A DNA stretch of 64,000 bases. Origin: SZUA-36 sp963704855 (GTDB lineage: Bacteria; Pseudomonadota; Gammaproteobacteria; Xanthomonadales; SZUA-36). Every line of letters begins with the position of its first letter. Within the stretch, counting starts at the first letter, position 1. The notes under the pieces were generated by a model that was not told the origin of the DNA, searched no databases, and worked only from the letters and a program-made list of their open reading frames with translations. The stretch spans positions 806,001 to 870,000 of the forward strand of contig CAVPHY010000002.1 of assembly GCA_963704855.1 (NCBI GenBank), given 5' to 3'. Shown piece by piece: positions 54,223 to 63,702 of this stretch. The translations under genes were made by a program, and so were the position numbers.

Positions 54223-55851
54223 ATGAGCCAAAAGACATTTTTCTCAAATTTCCCACTTCCCGAGGCGCTAACCCACCGGGTTATCTCCTATCTGAGCATC
54301 TTCAGGCTGTTGATCAGCCTGATCCTGTTATTCACATTGTTTACCGACATGGTCGTAGCGCCTTTCGTCTTCGACAGGAGTGCGATTGGCGGCACGGCGC
54401 TGCTCTCCTATTTTGTCATGGCGGTTTTCCTGGCCTTCGATATCCGGCGGCGAAAGACCAACCCCTATCCCATCGTACTGGCAACTTTGTTCACCGACAT
54501 TCTTTTCCTTTCCATCCTGCTTTGCGTTTTTGGCCGGTTGGAAAGCAGCATAGCCATCTTGCTGATTTTCACCAGCGCCACCGCAGCCGTATTACTGCCA
54601 CTGCGGCTTGCCTTGTTCTGCGCATCGTTGATCACGATGACGTTTATCGGTCAGTCTTTGTTTGGCTGGTTAAGCCAGGATGAAACACCAACACAGCTGA
54701 TACAGGCCGGTGTTTACGGAGCCACGACATTTGGCGCGACAATCGTCGGAAACCTGCTGGCGCGCTGGCTGAAGGATTACCGTTTGACCGCAGAGCGACA
54801 GGCTGTTCAGCTGACCGGCATGGAGCAGGTGAACGAACTGGTCATCCGCCGCATGCGCAACGGCGTGCTGGCCGTGGATGCCGATGGCCGAATTCAGTTG
54901 ATGAATGAATCGGCCTGGTTCCTGCTGGGCTCTCCAAAAGCCGACCAGCGGATATTGTCGAGAATCTCCCCCCAGCTCAACCGGGCACTGGGTGACTGGC
55001 ATGACAACGCGACAGTCGAAATTGCCCCGATGACCATGTATGGCAGCCAGGCCCGCGTGGTGCCCAAGTTTGTTGCCCTGCCCGAGGGATCGGGTATCAG
55101 TGTGCTGATATTTCTCGAAGATAACGAGGTGATTTCACAACGTGCCGTGGAAATGTCAGCCCATTTGCTGGCAAACCTCTCCGGCAGTATTGCACATGAA
55201 ATCCGCAACCCGCTGGCCGCCATAAGCCATGCTGCACAGTTGCTCGAGGAATCGGATGAAATTGCCGAATCCGACCTGCGCCTGGTGGATATCATCCACA
55301 CCCAATCGGGCAGAATGAACGGTATTGTTGAAAATATCCTGCAGCTTTCACGACATGAAAAATCACGGCCTGATATTTTTGAGCTCGTGCCGTTCCTGAA
55401 AGAAATGTCAATAGAAACCAAAAACTCGCTACCCGGCATACGCCTGACGCTGGATATCAGCCCGGAACTGGATGGAACACTGGTTTTATTTGACCAAAGC
55501 CAGTTGCACCAGGCCGTGTGGAAACTGCTGGAAAATGCCAACCGGCATGCGCGTCTCGATGCCGCAATGCCACAGGTGATACTTTCAATGAAGCACCTGC
55601 CCAAGACAGGCTATTGCGTGATTACGGTTGAAGATAACGGCCCGGGCATACCGGACAGCAACATGAAGCGAATTTTTGAACCCTTCTTCACCACGCACAA
55701 ACAGGGTTCCGGTCTCGGTTTGTATATCGCCAGGCAACTTTGTGAGGTTAATCAGTCTGAACTTACTGTAGACTCCGTACTTGGCAGTTACTCCCGCTTT
55801 CACATACGCTTAGCGCTGGCGCGGAGCGAAAAAGCAAGGGCACTTAAGTAG
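54223..55851 (+). CDS. pilS: PilS, sensor histidine kinase of pilin expression
   Basis: From the ATG at 54223 (AAGGAAA upstream) come about six membrane helices in the first 190 residues, a PAS-like segment (VNELVIRRMRNGVLAVDADG), a phosphoacceptor domain (SGSIAHEIRNPLAAISHAAQ) and an ATPase domain with ENANRHAR, VEDNGPGIPDS and GSGLGLYIARQL. In Pseudomonas PilS senses PilA in the membrane and controls PilR. The open frame reaching back to 54151 is not needed. PilR follows after 40 bases. Confidence 0.93.
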   Translation: MSQKTFFSNFPLPEALTHRVISYLSIFRLLISLILLFTLFTDMVVAPFVFDRSAIGGTALLSYFVMAVFLAFDIRRRKTNPYPIVLATLFTDILFLSILLCVFGRLESSIAILLIFTSATAAVLLPLRLALFCASLITMTFIGQSLFGWLSQDETPTQLIQAGVYGATTFGATIVGNLLARWLKDYRLTAERQAVQLTGMEQVNELVIRRMRNGVLAVDADGRIQLMNESAWFLLGSPKADQRILSRISPQLNRALGDWHDNATVEIAPMTMYGSQARVVPKFVALPEGSGISVLIFLEDNEVISQRAVEMSAHLLANLSGSIAHEIRNPLAAISHAAQLLEESDEIAESDLRLVDIIHTQSGRMNGIVENILQLSRHEKSRPDIFELVPFLKEMSIETKNSLPGIRLTLDISPELDGTLVLFDQSQLHQAVWKLLENANRHARLDAAMPQVILSMKHLPKTGYCVITVEDNGPGIPDSNMKRIFEPFFTTHKQGSGLGLYIARQLCEVNQSELTVDSVLGSYSRFHIRLALARSEKARALK

Positions 55852-55891
55852 TGAATACCCGGGAAATCGAAAAGGAAACAGGTAAAGCGCA

Positions 55892-57268
55892 ATGCAACAT
55901 CACGTATTAGTTGTTGATGATGAGCCCGATATCCGGGAATTACTGGATCTCACCCTGTCCAGGATGGGTCTGCAGGTTACCACCGCCGAAGACCTGGGCG
56001 TGGCAAGACGCGAGCTGGCAAAACAAAGTTTCAGCTTCTGCCTTACCGATATGCGCCTGCCGGATGGCAACGGCCTTGATCTTGTAAGGGAGATTGCCCG
56101 GGATCATCCGCAATTACCCGCAGCCGTCATCACCGCGCACGGCCGGGTTGAAGACGCCGTGATGGCACTGAAAATTGGCGCCTTCGACTTTGTCTCCAAG
56201 CCCGTGGATTTGTCCATACTGAGAAAGCTGGTCAACACGGCACTCAAATTGCGCAGCGAAGAAACCCCTCGGGAGGACTCGGATGCCGACGATGACAGCC
56301 CTTTTGTCGATGACAAGATGGAAAAACTGACCGGCAACTCCGAAGCCATCCAAAAATGCAAGGCCATGATCAGGAAACTGGCACGCAGCCAGGCGCCCGT
56401 GATGATTTCCGGCGATTCCGGTTCGGGTAAAGAACTGGCCGCACGGCTGATACATGACCTCGGCCCACGTGCCGACCAGGCGTTTGTGCCGGTGAACTGC
56501 GGCGCCATTCCAACCGAATTGATGGAAAGCGAGTTTTTTGGCCATCTGAAAGGCAGTTTCACCGGTGCCGGAACCGATAAGGAAGGTTTATTCCAGGCTG
56601 CCGATGGCGGCACCCTGCTGCTTGACGAAGTGGCCGATTTGCCGTTAAGCATGCAGGTAAAACTATTAAGGGCGATACAGGAAAAAGCCGTTCTGCCGGT
56701 GGGCGCCCGCAAGGAAGTACCCGTTGATGTACGTATTCTCAGTGCTTCGCACCAGCAATTACGGCCACTGGTTGAAGAGGGCAAGTTCCGCAGCGACCTG
56801 TTTTTCCGCCTTAATGTGATCGAACTGCATATGCCTGGGCTGAGTGAACGCAGAAGTGACATAGAGCAACTGGCAAAACGTTTCCTGAAAGAAATTACCG
56901 AGCAATGGGACGAATCAAGCGCACCGGTTATTTCGCCGGAAGCCATGGCCGCACTCAAAAACCATCACTACACCGGCAATGTAAGGGAACTGATCAACAT
57001 CCTGCAACGCGCTATTACAATGTGTGAGAACAACACCATCGGCGTTGACGACCTGATGCTGGAGCACGTGACCATCAAGAAACAGGACCCGTCCGTTTCC
57101 GGACGTGATGATGAACAGACCCTCGATACCTATATCGAGGACATTGAAAGAAAGATGCTTGAAGACGCATTGGAAAAGGCACGTTACAACAAGACCCGCG
57201 CGGCCGAGTCGCTGGGTATCAGCTTTCGGTCGTTTCGTTACAAGCTGAAAAAGTTTGATATCGACTAA
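55892..57268 (+). CDS. pilR: PilR, sigma-54-dependent response regulator
   Basis: The receiver domain has phosphoacceptor Asp53 (FCLTDMRLPDGNG) and TAHGRVEDAVMALKIGAFDF. The AAA+ domain has Walker A GDSGSGKE (174-181), the sigma-54-contacting GSFTGA (221-226) and DGGTLLLDEV. A Fis-type helix-turn-helix ends the protein (NKTRAAESLGISFRSFRYKL). It activates pilA through RNA polymerase sigma-54; a matching promoter is found at 58904-58919. Confidence 0.95.
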   Translation: MQHHVLVVDDEPDIRELLDLTLSRMGLQVTTAEDLGVARRELAKQSFSFCLTDMRLPDGNGLDLVREIARDHPQLPAAVITAHGRVEDAVMALKIGAFDFVSKPVDLSILRKLVNTALKLRSEETPREDSDADDDSPFVDDKMEKLTGNSEAIQKCKAMIRKLARSQAPVMISGDSGSGKELAARLIHDLGPRADQAFVPVNCGAIPTELMESEFFGHLKGSFTGAGTDKEGLFQAADGGTLLLDEVADLPLSMQVKLLRAIQEKAVLPVGARKEVPVDVRILSASHQQLRPLVEEGKFRSDLFFRLNVIELHMPGLSERRSDIEQLAKRFLKEITEQWDESSAPVISPEAMAALKNHHYTGNVRELINILQRAITMCENNTIGVDDLMLEHVTIKKQDPSVSGRDDEQTLDTYIEDIERKMLEDALEKARYNKTRAAESLGISFRSFRYKLKKFDID

Positions 57269-57277
57269 ACGTTTAGC

Positions 57278-58767
57278 GTGTCACGGGTGGATTCTGCAGC
57301 GTTGAACAAGACAGGCAGCCTTGCTTTAGCGGTTGTTATTTCGCTCGGTTTATACCTGGTTATCACCTCTGCGTTTTATCCTCTCGGTTTTTTATCCGTT
57401 TTTGACGCCAAGCGTGTACTCCAGTTGGCGCTTTTTGCGGCAATCATGATTTTTGCCGTAGCCTGGGCCCCGCTACGTATCGCAACGTGTGCGCAATTGG
57501 GCCGGCTGTCGGTGATTGAACCGCTACGCTTTGGGTCTCTTCTTCCTCATCGGTGTTATCTCTTCGCTAAGGCTCGAACACCCCGCCTATGCCCTGGTCG
57601 ATGTTTCGATGTTGTTTGTCATGATGATATTGATTGCCGTCACCGCCGCCAGTCGAGAGCTTTCGGGTGGGCGCTTTGACAAGTGGGCTGTATTGTTACT
57701 GGCCGCGATGGGCTTTGCGGTGGCCGTCCAGGAGTTCATGGGTTTTGTTGCGGGGTGGGTTTTCGGATTTGAATTCGAGCTATCAACCAGGCATTTGATG
57801 CATTTCGCACACCCGCGTTTTTACAACCAACTCCAAACCTGGTCCATACCCATCCTTGCTGCAATACCTTTGCTTTTTCCGGACAAGGCGATGGATAAAA
57901 TTGACTTGTATGGTGTTACTTGGAATGCAGTGGTTTCTGGTTATAGCAGCTGGCTGCTCGAGGTACTTTCGTTGGTTTAGTCGTTGCCATGCTCTTTATT
58001 GCTTTGTGGTTGCCTGAACAACGCAAGTTCTGGCTGAAGTTTCAACTGGGCGGGTTTGTTTGCCGGGATCGTAATTTACGCAGGTGTTTTGTTTGCGAAT
58101 GGTGTGCTGATTCCAAAGCCAGAGTCCAAACTTGGGGACTTCTACGCAAATTCGGTAGGCAGACCATGGTGCATACCTCGGGCCGGAGCACCTCTTTGGC
58201 GCTTTTCGGTTGAAGATGCAATCAAACACCCATGTTTTAGGCTCTGGTCCAACCCGGTACGCCTGCGACAGTGAAAATCATACTTCCGGCACATCCGCAC
58301 AGTTTCCTGCTCACCGATTATGGGTGAATGGGGGTTTACTGCATATTCTTGTTTTATTCTTGCAGATTTCAATGAGAATTGGCCTTGCAGCTTTTTAAAA
58401 CACCGTCAAATCCTCAGACAAAGCAAGTCAAACCGATTCACCGTTAAAGGCGATGCTGGCCATAAGCCTGATCGCAGGGGTGATTCATGCCTGTCTAAGC
58501 GGTCTGCTGATCATGCCTGCAAGCCAGGTAGCCATGATCCTGATAGCTGGATGGACATTAAGTCTTTCCGGAAGCATTCCGCTACAACCCGACTCGCCAA
58601 TATATAGCAGGCTACTTGTATCAGTTGACGGGACTTTTTATCTGCAATCTGCCATGCTGTTATTTGCGACTTCCGAATTGAAATCCAGTATTACCAGACA
58701 GAACAAGCTATTCCAATCATTACGGTCCGATGGTCCCCAGGTTTTGGCAAGATGGCAGGGTTTGTGA
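57278..58767 (+). pseudogene. Wzy_C-family pilin O-oligosaccharyltransferase / O-antigen ligase, broken into many frames
   Basis: The membrane protein can be read only by switching frames at least seven times: GTG at 57278 (TGSLALAVVISLGLYLVITS), then NRYALGLFFLIGVISS and onward (57516-57890), MVLLGMQWFLVIAAG (about 57905), LVVAMLFIALWLPEQRK (about 57985), FAGIVIYAGVLFANG with PLWRFSVEDAIKHP (58056-58230), VLGSGPTRYACD (about 58240), LPAHPHSFLL (about 58295), GEWGFTAYSCFILADF (about 58320) and AISLIAGVIHACLSGLLIMP (58456-58767). The HPHS block and the following Wzy_C helices are those of ligases that move lipid-linked glycans onto protein or lipid A (PilO/TfpW, PglL, WaaL). Between pilR and pilA it probably glycosylates pilin (inference). 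Sequence errors or decay cause the breaks. Confidence 0.6.
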
Positions 58768-58799
58768 ATACCGCTATAACGTTCTCCCATTACAAAGCG

Positions 58800-58818
58800 A
58801 GTGACATATTTTGTCACT
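58800..58818. promoter_or_regulatory. Palindrome AGTGACA-N5-TGTCACT upstream of pilA (candidate PilR site)
   Basis: Perfect 7-base arms separated by five bases lie about 86 bases before the -24 element of the pilA promoter. Both arms contain TGTC/GACA, the core of Pseudomonas PilR binding sites, which lie at a similar distance from the start of transcription. Regulation by PilR is therefore likely but inferred. Confidence 0.5.
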
Positions 58819-58903
58819 TTATGACGTTTTACAAGGTGTTTGCGCTTATGTGAAAACCTAACCATACACTCATCTCGCTGTTTTTATAAGATAATAATAT
58901 TGT

Positions 58904-58919
58904 CGGCATGTTACTTGCA
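58904..58919 (+). promoter_or_regulatory. Sigma-54 promoter of pilA
   Basis: CGGCAT-N5-TTGCA matches the -24/-12 consensus TGGCAC-N5-TTGCA at most positions, with the key GG and GC present in correct spacing. Transcription would start near 58931, giving a leader of about 105 bases. PilS and PilR, which act with sigma-54, are encoded just upstream. Confidence 0.8.
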
Positions 58920-59036
58920 TTAAAGCTAAGTGCATCCTGGCGTTATTAGGGGATTAAACGACAGTCTGTTAATGACTGTCAAAACACGACAGTTATTTTA
59001 AACAGTCCGTCAAACCACCATTGGAGGGTTATTATA

Positions 59037-59511
59037 GTGAAAAACATGAGACGCAATATACAACAGGGTTTCACCCTGATCGAACTGATGATCGTTATCG
59101 CCATCGTAGCCATCCTGGTTGCACTGGCCGTACCGGCTTATCAGGATTACACCATTCGTGCGAAAGTTGGCTGAATGTGTAAATGGCGCTGCAGTCGCCA
59201 AGCTATCAATTTCAGAGTTTTGCGAAACAATAGGTGAATTGGCCAGCAGATGAAGATGAAGCAGGTACAACAGGCCCTGCTGGTGTAAGCCAGTTCTGTG
59301 ACGGGTTTACGTATTCTGACGATGCTACCGGTGCATTCGATATCCTCGTAGATGAAACTGCTATTAACCCAGGTAGTACACCTGCGCAAATTGAACCGCA
59401 GCTACTGACACCAACTGCCTCTGGAGGAGCCGTGGATTGGCAGTGCTCAGCGTGGCAATACAAACGTCTGCGTCATATAAGTATTTGCCATCTACCTGTC
59501 GTCAGTCATAA
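59037..59511 (+). pseudogene. pilA: Major type IV pilin PilA, interrupted by three indels
   Basis: The GTG start at 59037 follows GGAGGGTT. The leader and N-terminal helix are clear: QGFTLIELMIVIAIVAILVA with cleavage after Gly and Glu at +5, then YQDYTIRAKV. In this frame a TGA follows at 59172. If one G is dropped at about 59166 the protein reads AECVNGAAVAKLSISEFCET. Dropping another G at about 59240 gives PADEDEAGTTGPAGVSQFCD. A third shift at about 59450 gives VAIQTSASYKYLPSTCRQS and a stop at 59511. The last part has the two cysteines of the pilin disulfide loop. All three changes preserve good pilin sequence, so sequencing error is more likely than decay. Length about 157 residues fits pilins. 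Confidence 0.8.
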
Positions 59512-59536
59512 GGTAGTTCTTGACTTGACAAAGTCA

Positions 59537-59568
59537 GAAAAGCCCCTGCAAATGCAGGGGCTTTTTTA
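59537..59568 (+). terminator. Rho-independent terminator of pilA
   Basis: AGCCCCTGCA (59541-59550) and TGCAGGGGCT (59553-59562) form a perfect 10-bp stem preceded by A residues and followed by a run of T. It lies 26 bases after the reconstructed pilA stop. The strong terminator explains how pilin can be expressed separately from pilB. Confidence 0.92.
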
Positions 59569-59868
59569 TATTGCTTTACTCAAAACATCTTGATGATTCA
59601 AATCGCACTCCGAATCCAGTCGTGCTGCATATTGGACTATATGATGAGGCCTTATAGAACCGAAATGTTATAAAATAGCCCTTACAATTGAGAATTTGAA
59701 TTATTTGCCTGAATTCAGACACGCGTCTCAAAAGTTGCTTATCGTAAACATTGCCGCTAAATTGCTATCATTGCAGCCAATGTAATTGTACTTTTATAAC
59801 CTGGAAACTGGAAGCCAATCGATAACATTTAAGTGTAATGCAAAGAGGAAGCAAGGAGTGACCTGCAT
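59569..59868. other. Intergenic region before pilB
   Basis: This 300-base AT-rich stretch between the pilA terminator and pilB holds no open frame of note and no tRNA that I can see. AAGGAG at about 59852 serves as the pilB ribosome binding site. It must contain the pilB promoter, since the terminator separates the genes; no clear sigma-70 box can be picked. Confidence 0.4.
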
Positions 59869-61581
59869 ATGAACACAGAACTAAAACCAACCGGTCAATT
59901 ACACGGTTTTGCCCGTAGGCTGGTTGCTGAGGGTCTGATGGACGACAAGGTCGCTCTTGACGCGAGTGAAAATGCAGGCAAGAACGGGCTTACCGTTCTT
60001 GCCTGGATGATCAAGAGCAAAGCTTTAGACCCTGAAGTTCTGATCAATGCAGCATCAGTTGAGTACGGCGTTCCCATTATCGATATCAGGGCTGTTGATC
60101 TGAGTACTGCCCCAGTCAGTCTTGTCGATGAGAGACTGATTGAAAAGCATCACGCATTTCCTCTCTATCTGCGTGGCAATTCACTTTTCCTTGCTGTATC
60201 TGATCCGACCGATCAGGAAGTCATCGATGCAATATCATTCAGTTCCGGCTTTCGTGTTGAACCGATTCTCGTTGCGCCTAATCTTCTCCACGCGGCAATA
60301 GAAAAAGCACAAGGTGCCGCAGGGGCGGTATTTGATGATTTTGAAGATGAGGGCCTGGAAGATCTTGGTTATCAACTTGATTCCGACCTGACGGAGGATG
60401 ATTCATCTGACCCGGCGGTTGATGAAACCCCGGTTGTCCGGTTTATTAACAAGGTCTTGCTTGATGCGATCAGGAAAGGTGCTTCCGATATTCATTTCGA
60501 ACCCTACGAGGCAAGTTACCGGATTCGCTATCGCCTTGATGGTGTGTTGATACAAGCCGCAACCCCACCTATACAGATGTCCAGGCGATTGTCTTCAAGG
60601 CTCAAGGTAATGGCAGGCTTGGATATCGCTGAAAAACGTGTTCCGCAGGATGGCCGAATCAAGCTGAACCTGTCACGTAAGAAATCTATCGACTTTCGTG
60701 TCTCCACCTGCCCGATCATGTTCGGCGAGAAAGTTGTGTTACGTATTCTCGATTCCTCCAGTGCGCAATTAGGCATAGAGCGTCTTGGCTTCGATACGGC
60801 GCAGCAGGAGACTTTTTACAGTTCTGTGACAAAACCTTACGGTATGATCCTGGTTACCGGACCGACAGGTAGTGGTAAAACCGTAACGCTTTATACCGCC
60901 CTGAATATTTTGAATGATGATGGACGTAATATTTCAACCGTTGAAGATCCGGTTGAAATCCGGGTTGCAGGTATTAACCAGGTTCAGCAAAACGCAAAAC
61001 AGGGTATGACATTCGCACGCGCCCTGCGATCTTTCCTGCGTCAGGATCCGGATGTCATCATGGTCGGGGAAATTCGTGACCTGGAAACCGCTGAGATTGC
61101 TATCAAAGCAGCGCAGACCGGTCACCTTGTGTTTTCAACGCTCCATACCAATGACGCCCCGCAATCGATTACCCGTTTAATGAATATGGGTGTACCGACC
61201 TACAATATTACCTCCGCGGTTAACCTTGTTATTGCACAGCGTTTGATGCGACGCCTGCACCAATGCAAGCAACCGGATGATATGCCCAAGGAAGCTTTAT
61301 TGCAGGCCGGCTTCAAAGAAGATGAAATCGACAACCTGACAATTTATAAGCCCGTGGGTTGTGCAGAGTGCAATTCAGGATATAAAGGCAGAAGTGGTGT
61401 ATTTGAAGTCATGCCAATTTCAGATACTATAGCCAGAATAATATTGGAAGAAGGCAATGCGATGCGCATTGCCCAACAAGCCAGAGAGGAAGGCATCAAT
61501 GACTTGCGCCGGTCTGCCCTTTACAAGGTAGCTGAAGGCGTAACTGATTTGATTGAAACCAACCGTGTAACCAAGGACTAG
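59869..61581 (+). CDS. pilB: PilB, type IV pilus extension ATPase
   Basis: The 570-residue secretion ATPase has an N-terminal MshEN-like domain (GLTVLAWMIKSKALDPEVLI), then FINKVLLDAIRKGASDIHFE, Walker A GPTGSGKTVTLYTALN, the Asp box VEDPVEIRVAGINQVQ, FLRQDPDVIMVGEIRD (Walker B), GHLVFSTLHTNDAP and the zinc-binding cysteines in RLHQCKQP and CAECNSG. It drives pilus extension from the cytoplasmic side. PilC follows after 4 bases. Confidence 0.95.
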   Translation: MNTELKPTGQLHGFARRLVAEGLMDDKVALDASENAGKNGLTVLAWMIKSKALDPEVLINAASVEYGVPIIDIRAVDLSTAPVSLVDERLIEKHHAFPLYLRGNSLFLAVSDPTDQEVIDAISFSSGFRVEPILVAPNLLHAAIEKAQGAAGAVFDDFEDEGLEDLGYQLDSDLTEDDSSDPAVDETPVVRFINKVLLDAIRKGASDIHFEPYEASYRIRYRLDGVLIQAATPPIQMSRRLSSRLKVMAGLDIAEKRVPQDGRIKLNLSRKKSIDFRVSTCPIMFGEKVVLRILDSSSAQLGIERLGFDTAQQETFYSSVTKPYGMILVTGPTGSGKTVTLYTALNILNDDGRNISTVEDPVEIRVAGINQVQQNAKQGMTFARALRSFLRQDPDVIMVGEIRDLETAEIAIKAAQTGHLVFSTLHTNDAPQSITRLMNMGVPTYNITSAVNLVIAQRLMRRLHQCKQPDDMPKEALLQAGFKEDEIDNLTIYKPVGCAECNSGYKGRSGVFEVMPISDTIARIILEEGNAMRIAQQAREEGINDLRRSALYKVAEGVTDLIETNRVTKD

Positions 61582-61585
61582 GTTT

Positions 61586-62807
61586 ATGGCTGTCACACAA
61601 GCAGGGCCCATCACATTTCTTTGGGAAGGACGCGATAAACGCGGCGTCAAACTCAAAGGTCAACAGGTCGCGTCCAATCCCAACCTGGTGCGGGCAGAAC
61701 TGAGACGCCAGGGAATCAACCCTATCCGGGTCAAGAAGAAACCCAAACCACTATTTGGCGGCGCTGGCAGCCGTATATCAGCAAAAGAGATTGCAGTCTT
61801 CAGTCGCCAGTTAGCGACCATGTTGAAATCCGGTGTGCCATTGGTGACTTCTTTTCAGATCATTTCTGGCGGAGTCAAGAATCCGCGCATGCGTGTCATG
61901 GTGGATAAGATACGGGCCGAAGTGGAAGGTGGCGGTAGTTTATACGAAGCGCTTTGTGCTCATCCTGGCCAGTTTGATGAACTCTTCACTAACCTCGTGA
62001 AGGCGGGTGAAAGTGCGGGTGTACTTGATACCATTCTGGATGAAATTGCGTCCTACAAAGAACGTATTGAAAGCATCAAGGGCAAAATTAAAAAAGCACT
62101 GTATTACCCAATTGCGGTCATTGGTGTTGCCATTGTTGTTTCTGCTATTTTGCTAATTTATGTGATTCCGCAGTTTGAAGACATCTTTGCCAGTTTCGGC
62201 GCCGCCTTACCGGCTTTCACGCAAGCGATTATTGATCTCAGTCGCTGGTTAAGATCAAATGGTCTTTTTGTTTTGTTTGGCGTAATAGCTCTTATTACAG
62301 CTTTTTTCCTGGCCAAGAAACGATCCAGGCCGTTTTCACATTTCATCGACCGGATTTCTTTAAAAATTCCGATTATCGGTGACATTCTTGAAAAGTCAGC
62401 TATTGCAAGGTTCTGCAGAACATTGGCCATCACGTTTGCAGCGGGTGTGCCATTGGTGGATGCTTTGAAAATTGTAGCCGGAGCGACCGGTAACGCTGTA
62501 TACAACGATGCATCCGAACCGTATCCGCGAAGATGTTGCCGTTGGCCATCAGTTACAGCTTGCCATGCAACAGACCAACGTATTCCCAAGCATGGTTATC
62601 CAGATGGCGGCCATCGGTGAAGAGGCCGGCTCGCTGGATGAAATGCTTTTGAAGGTTGCCGAAGCCTACGAAGAAGAAGTCAATAATGCAGTGGATGCAT
62701 TATCCAGCCTGCTTGAGCCACTCATTATTGTTTTCATTGGTGTGATTGTCGGCGCCATGGTTATCGCCATGTACCTGCCGATCTTCAAGATGGCGGCTGT
62801 CATTTAG
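61586..62807 (+). CDS. pilC: PilC, type IV pilus platform protein (one frameshift)
   Basis: The protein starts PITFLWEGRDKRGVKLKGQQ and shows the two GspF domains: FSRQLATMLKSGVPLVTSFQ, then FCRTLAITFAAGVPLVDALK. At about 62516 the frame breaks after GNAVYNDAS. Dropping one C of the CC there restores NRIREDVAVGHQLQLAMQQT and the remaining domain (SMVIQMAAIGEEAGSLDEML), which ends at 62807. As printed the first frame runs on to 62620 with unlikely sequence. The rebuilt length of about 406 residues is that of PilC. It sits in the inner membrane and links the ATPases to the pilus. Confidence 0.9.
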
Positions 62808-62813
62808 TCTTCA

Positions 62814-63695
62814 ATGCTCGAATTGATCGTAGCTAACACACCCCTGTTTCTGACAGGGGTGTTCATTTTTGGGCTGCTGATAGGCTCTTTTCTCAATGTC
62901 GTCATATTGCGGCTCCCGGCACGTCTTGAACATGACTGGCGATGCCAGTGCAAAGAACTGCTTGAAATCGAAAGCACCGGCGATGAATCGTCTGAACCGC
63001 CTCCAGACATTGTGTGGTCACGTTCGCAATGCCCGAAATGCGGCCACCTGATAAAGTCCTATGAAAACATCCCACTGATAAGCTATCTGTTTCTTATGGG
63101 GCGTTGCTCATCCTGTAAAACACCTATTTCCAAGCGCTATCCATTGGTTGAGCTTATTACCGCCATCATGTTTCTGGCAGTGGCCGTGCATTTCGGCCCA
63201 ACGCTGCAATCATTGGCTGCGATTACTTTGACCGCTATCCTGATCGCGTTGACCGTCATTGATATTGATCACCAGCTATTACCCGATGATCTGACCTTCT
63301 TCCTGCTATGGTGCGGTCTGTTTGCCAGCCTCTTTAACATCTTCACAGACCCCGTGAGCAGCATCATCGGTGCATTGGCGGGCTACCTGACACTCTGGGT
63401 CGTTTATCACCTGTTTCGCCTGCTAACGGGCAAGGAGGGCATGGGCTACGGTGACTTTAAACTGCTGGCAGCTATAGGTGCATGGTTAGGCTGGCAGATG
63501 TTGCCGCTGGTTATCCTGCTCTCGTCCTTGGTGGGTGCAGTGATAGGCCTGACCATGATAGGCCTGAGACGTCACAAATCGAGCCAACCCATGCCATTCG
63601 GGCCATTCCTGGCCTTAGCCGGCTGGATAGCACTGATATGGGGCGAACAGATCATTGACGCATACCTCAGGAGCAGTGGCCTGGGGAGCCTCTGA
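62814..63695 (+). CDS. pilD: PilD, prepilin peptidase / N-methyltransferase
   Basis: The aspartyl membrane protease has FIFGLLIGSFLNVVILRLP at the N-terminus and zinc-binding cysteines 73, 76, 98 and 101 (SQCPKCGHL, GRCSSCKTP). The catalytic aspartates are in LTVIDIDHQLLPDD (Asp150) and GYGDFKLLAAIGAWLG. It cleaves and methylates PilA and minor pilins. It starts 6 bases after pilC. Confidence 0.95.
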   Translation: MLELIVANTPLFLTGVFIFGLLIGSFLNVVILRLPARLEHDWRCQCKELLEIESTGDESSEPPPDIVWSRSQCPKCGHLIKSYENIPLISYLFLMGRCSSCKTPISKRYPLVELITAIMFLAVAVHFGPTLQSLAAITLTAILIALTVIDIDHQLLPDDLTFFLLWCGLFASLFNIFTDPVSSIIGALAGYLTLWVVYHLFRLLTGKEGMGYGDFKLLAAIGAWLGWQMLPLVILLSSLVGAVIGLTMIGLRRHKSSQPMPFGPFLALAGWIALIWGEQIIDAYLRSSGLGSL

Positions 63696-63702
63696 TCGTT
63701 TC

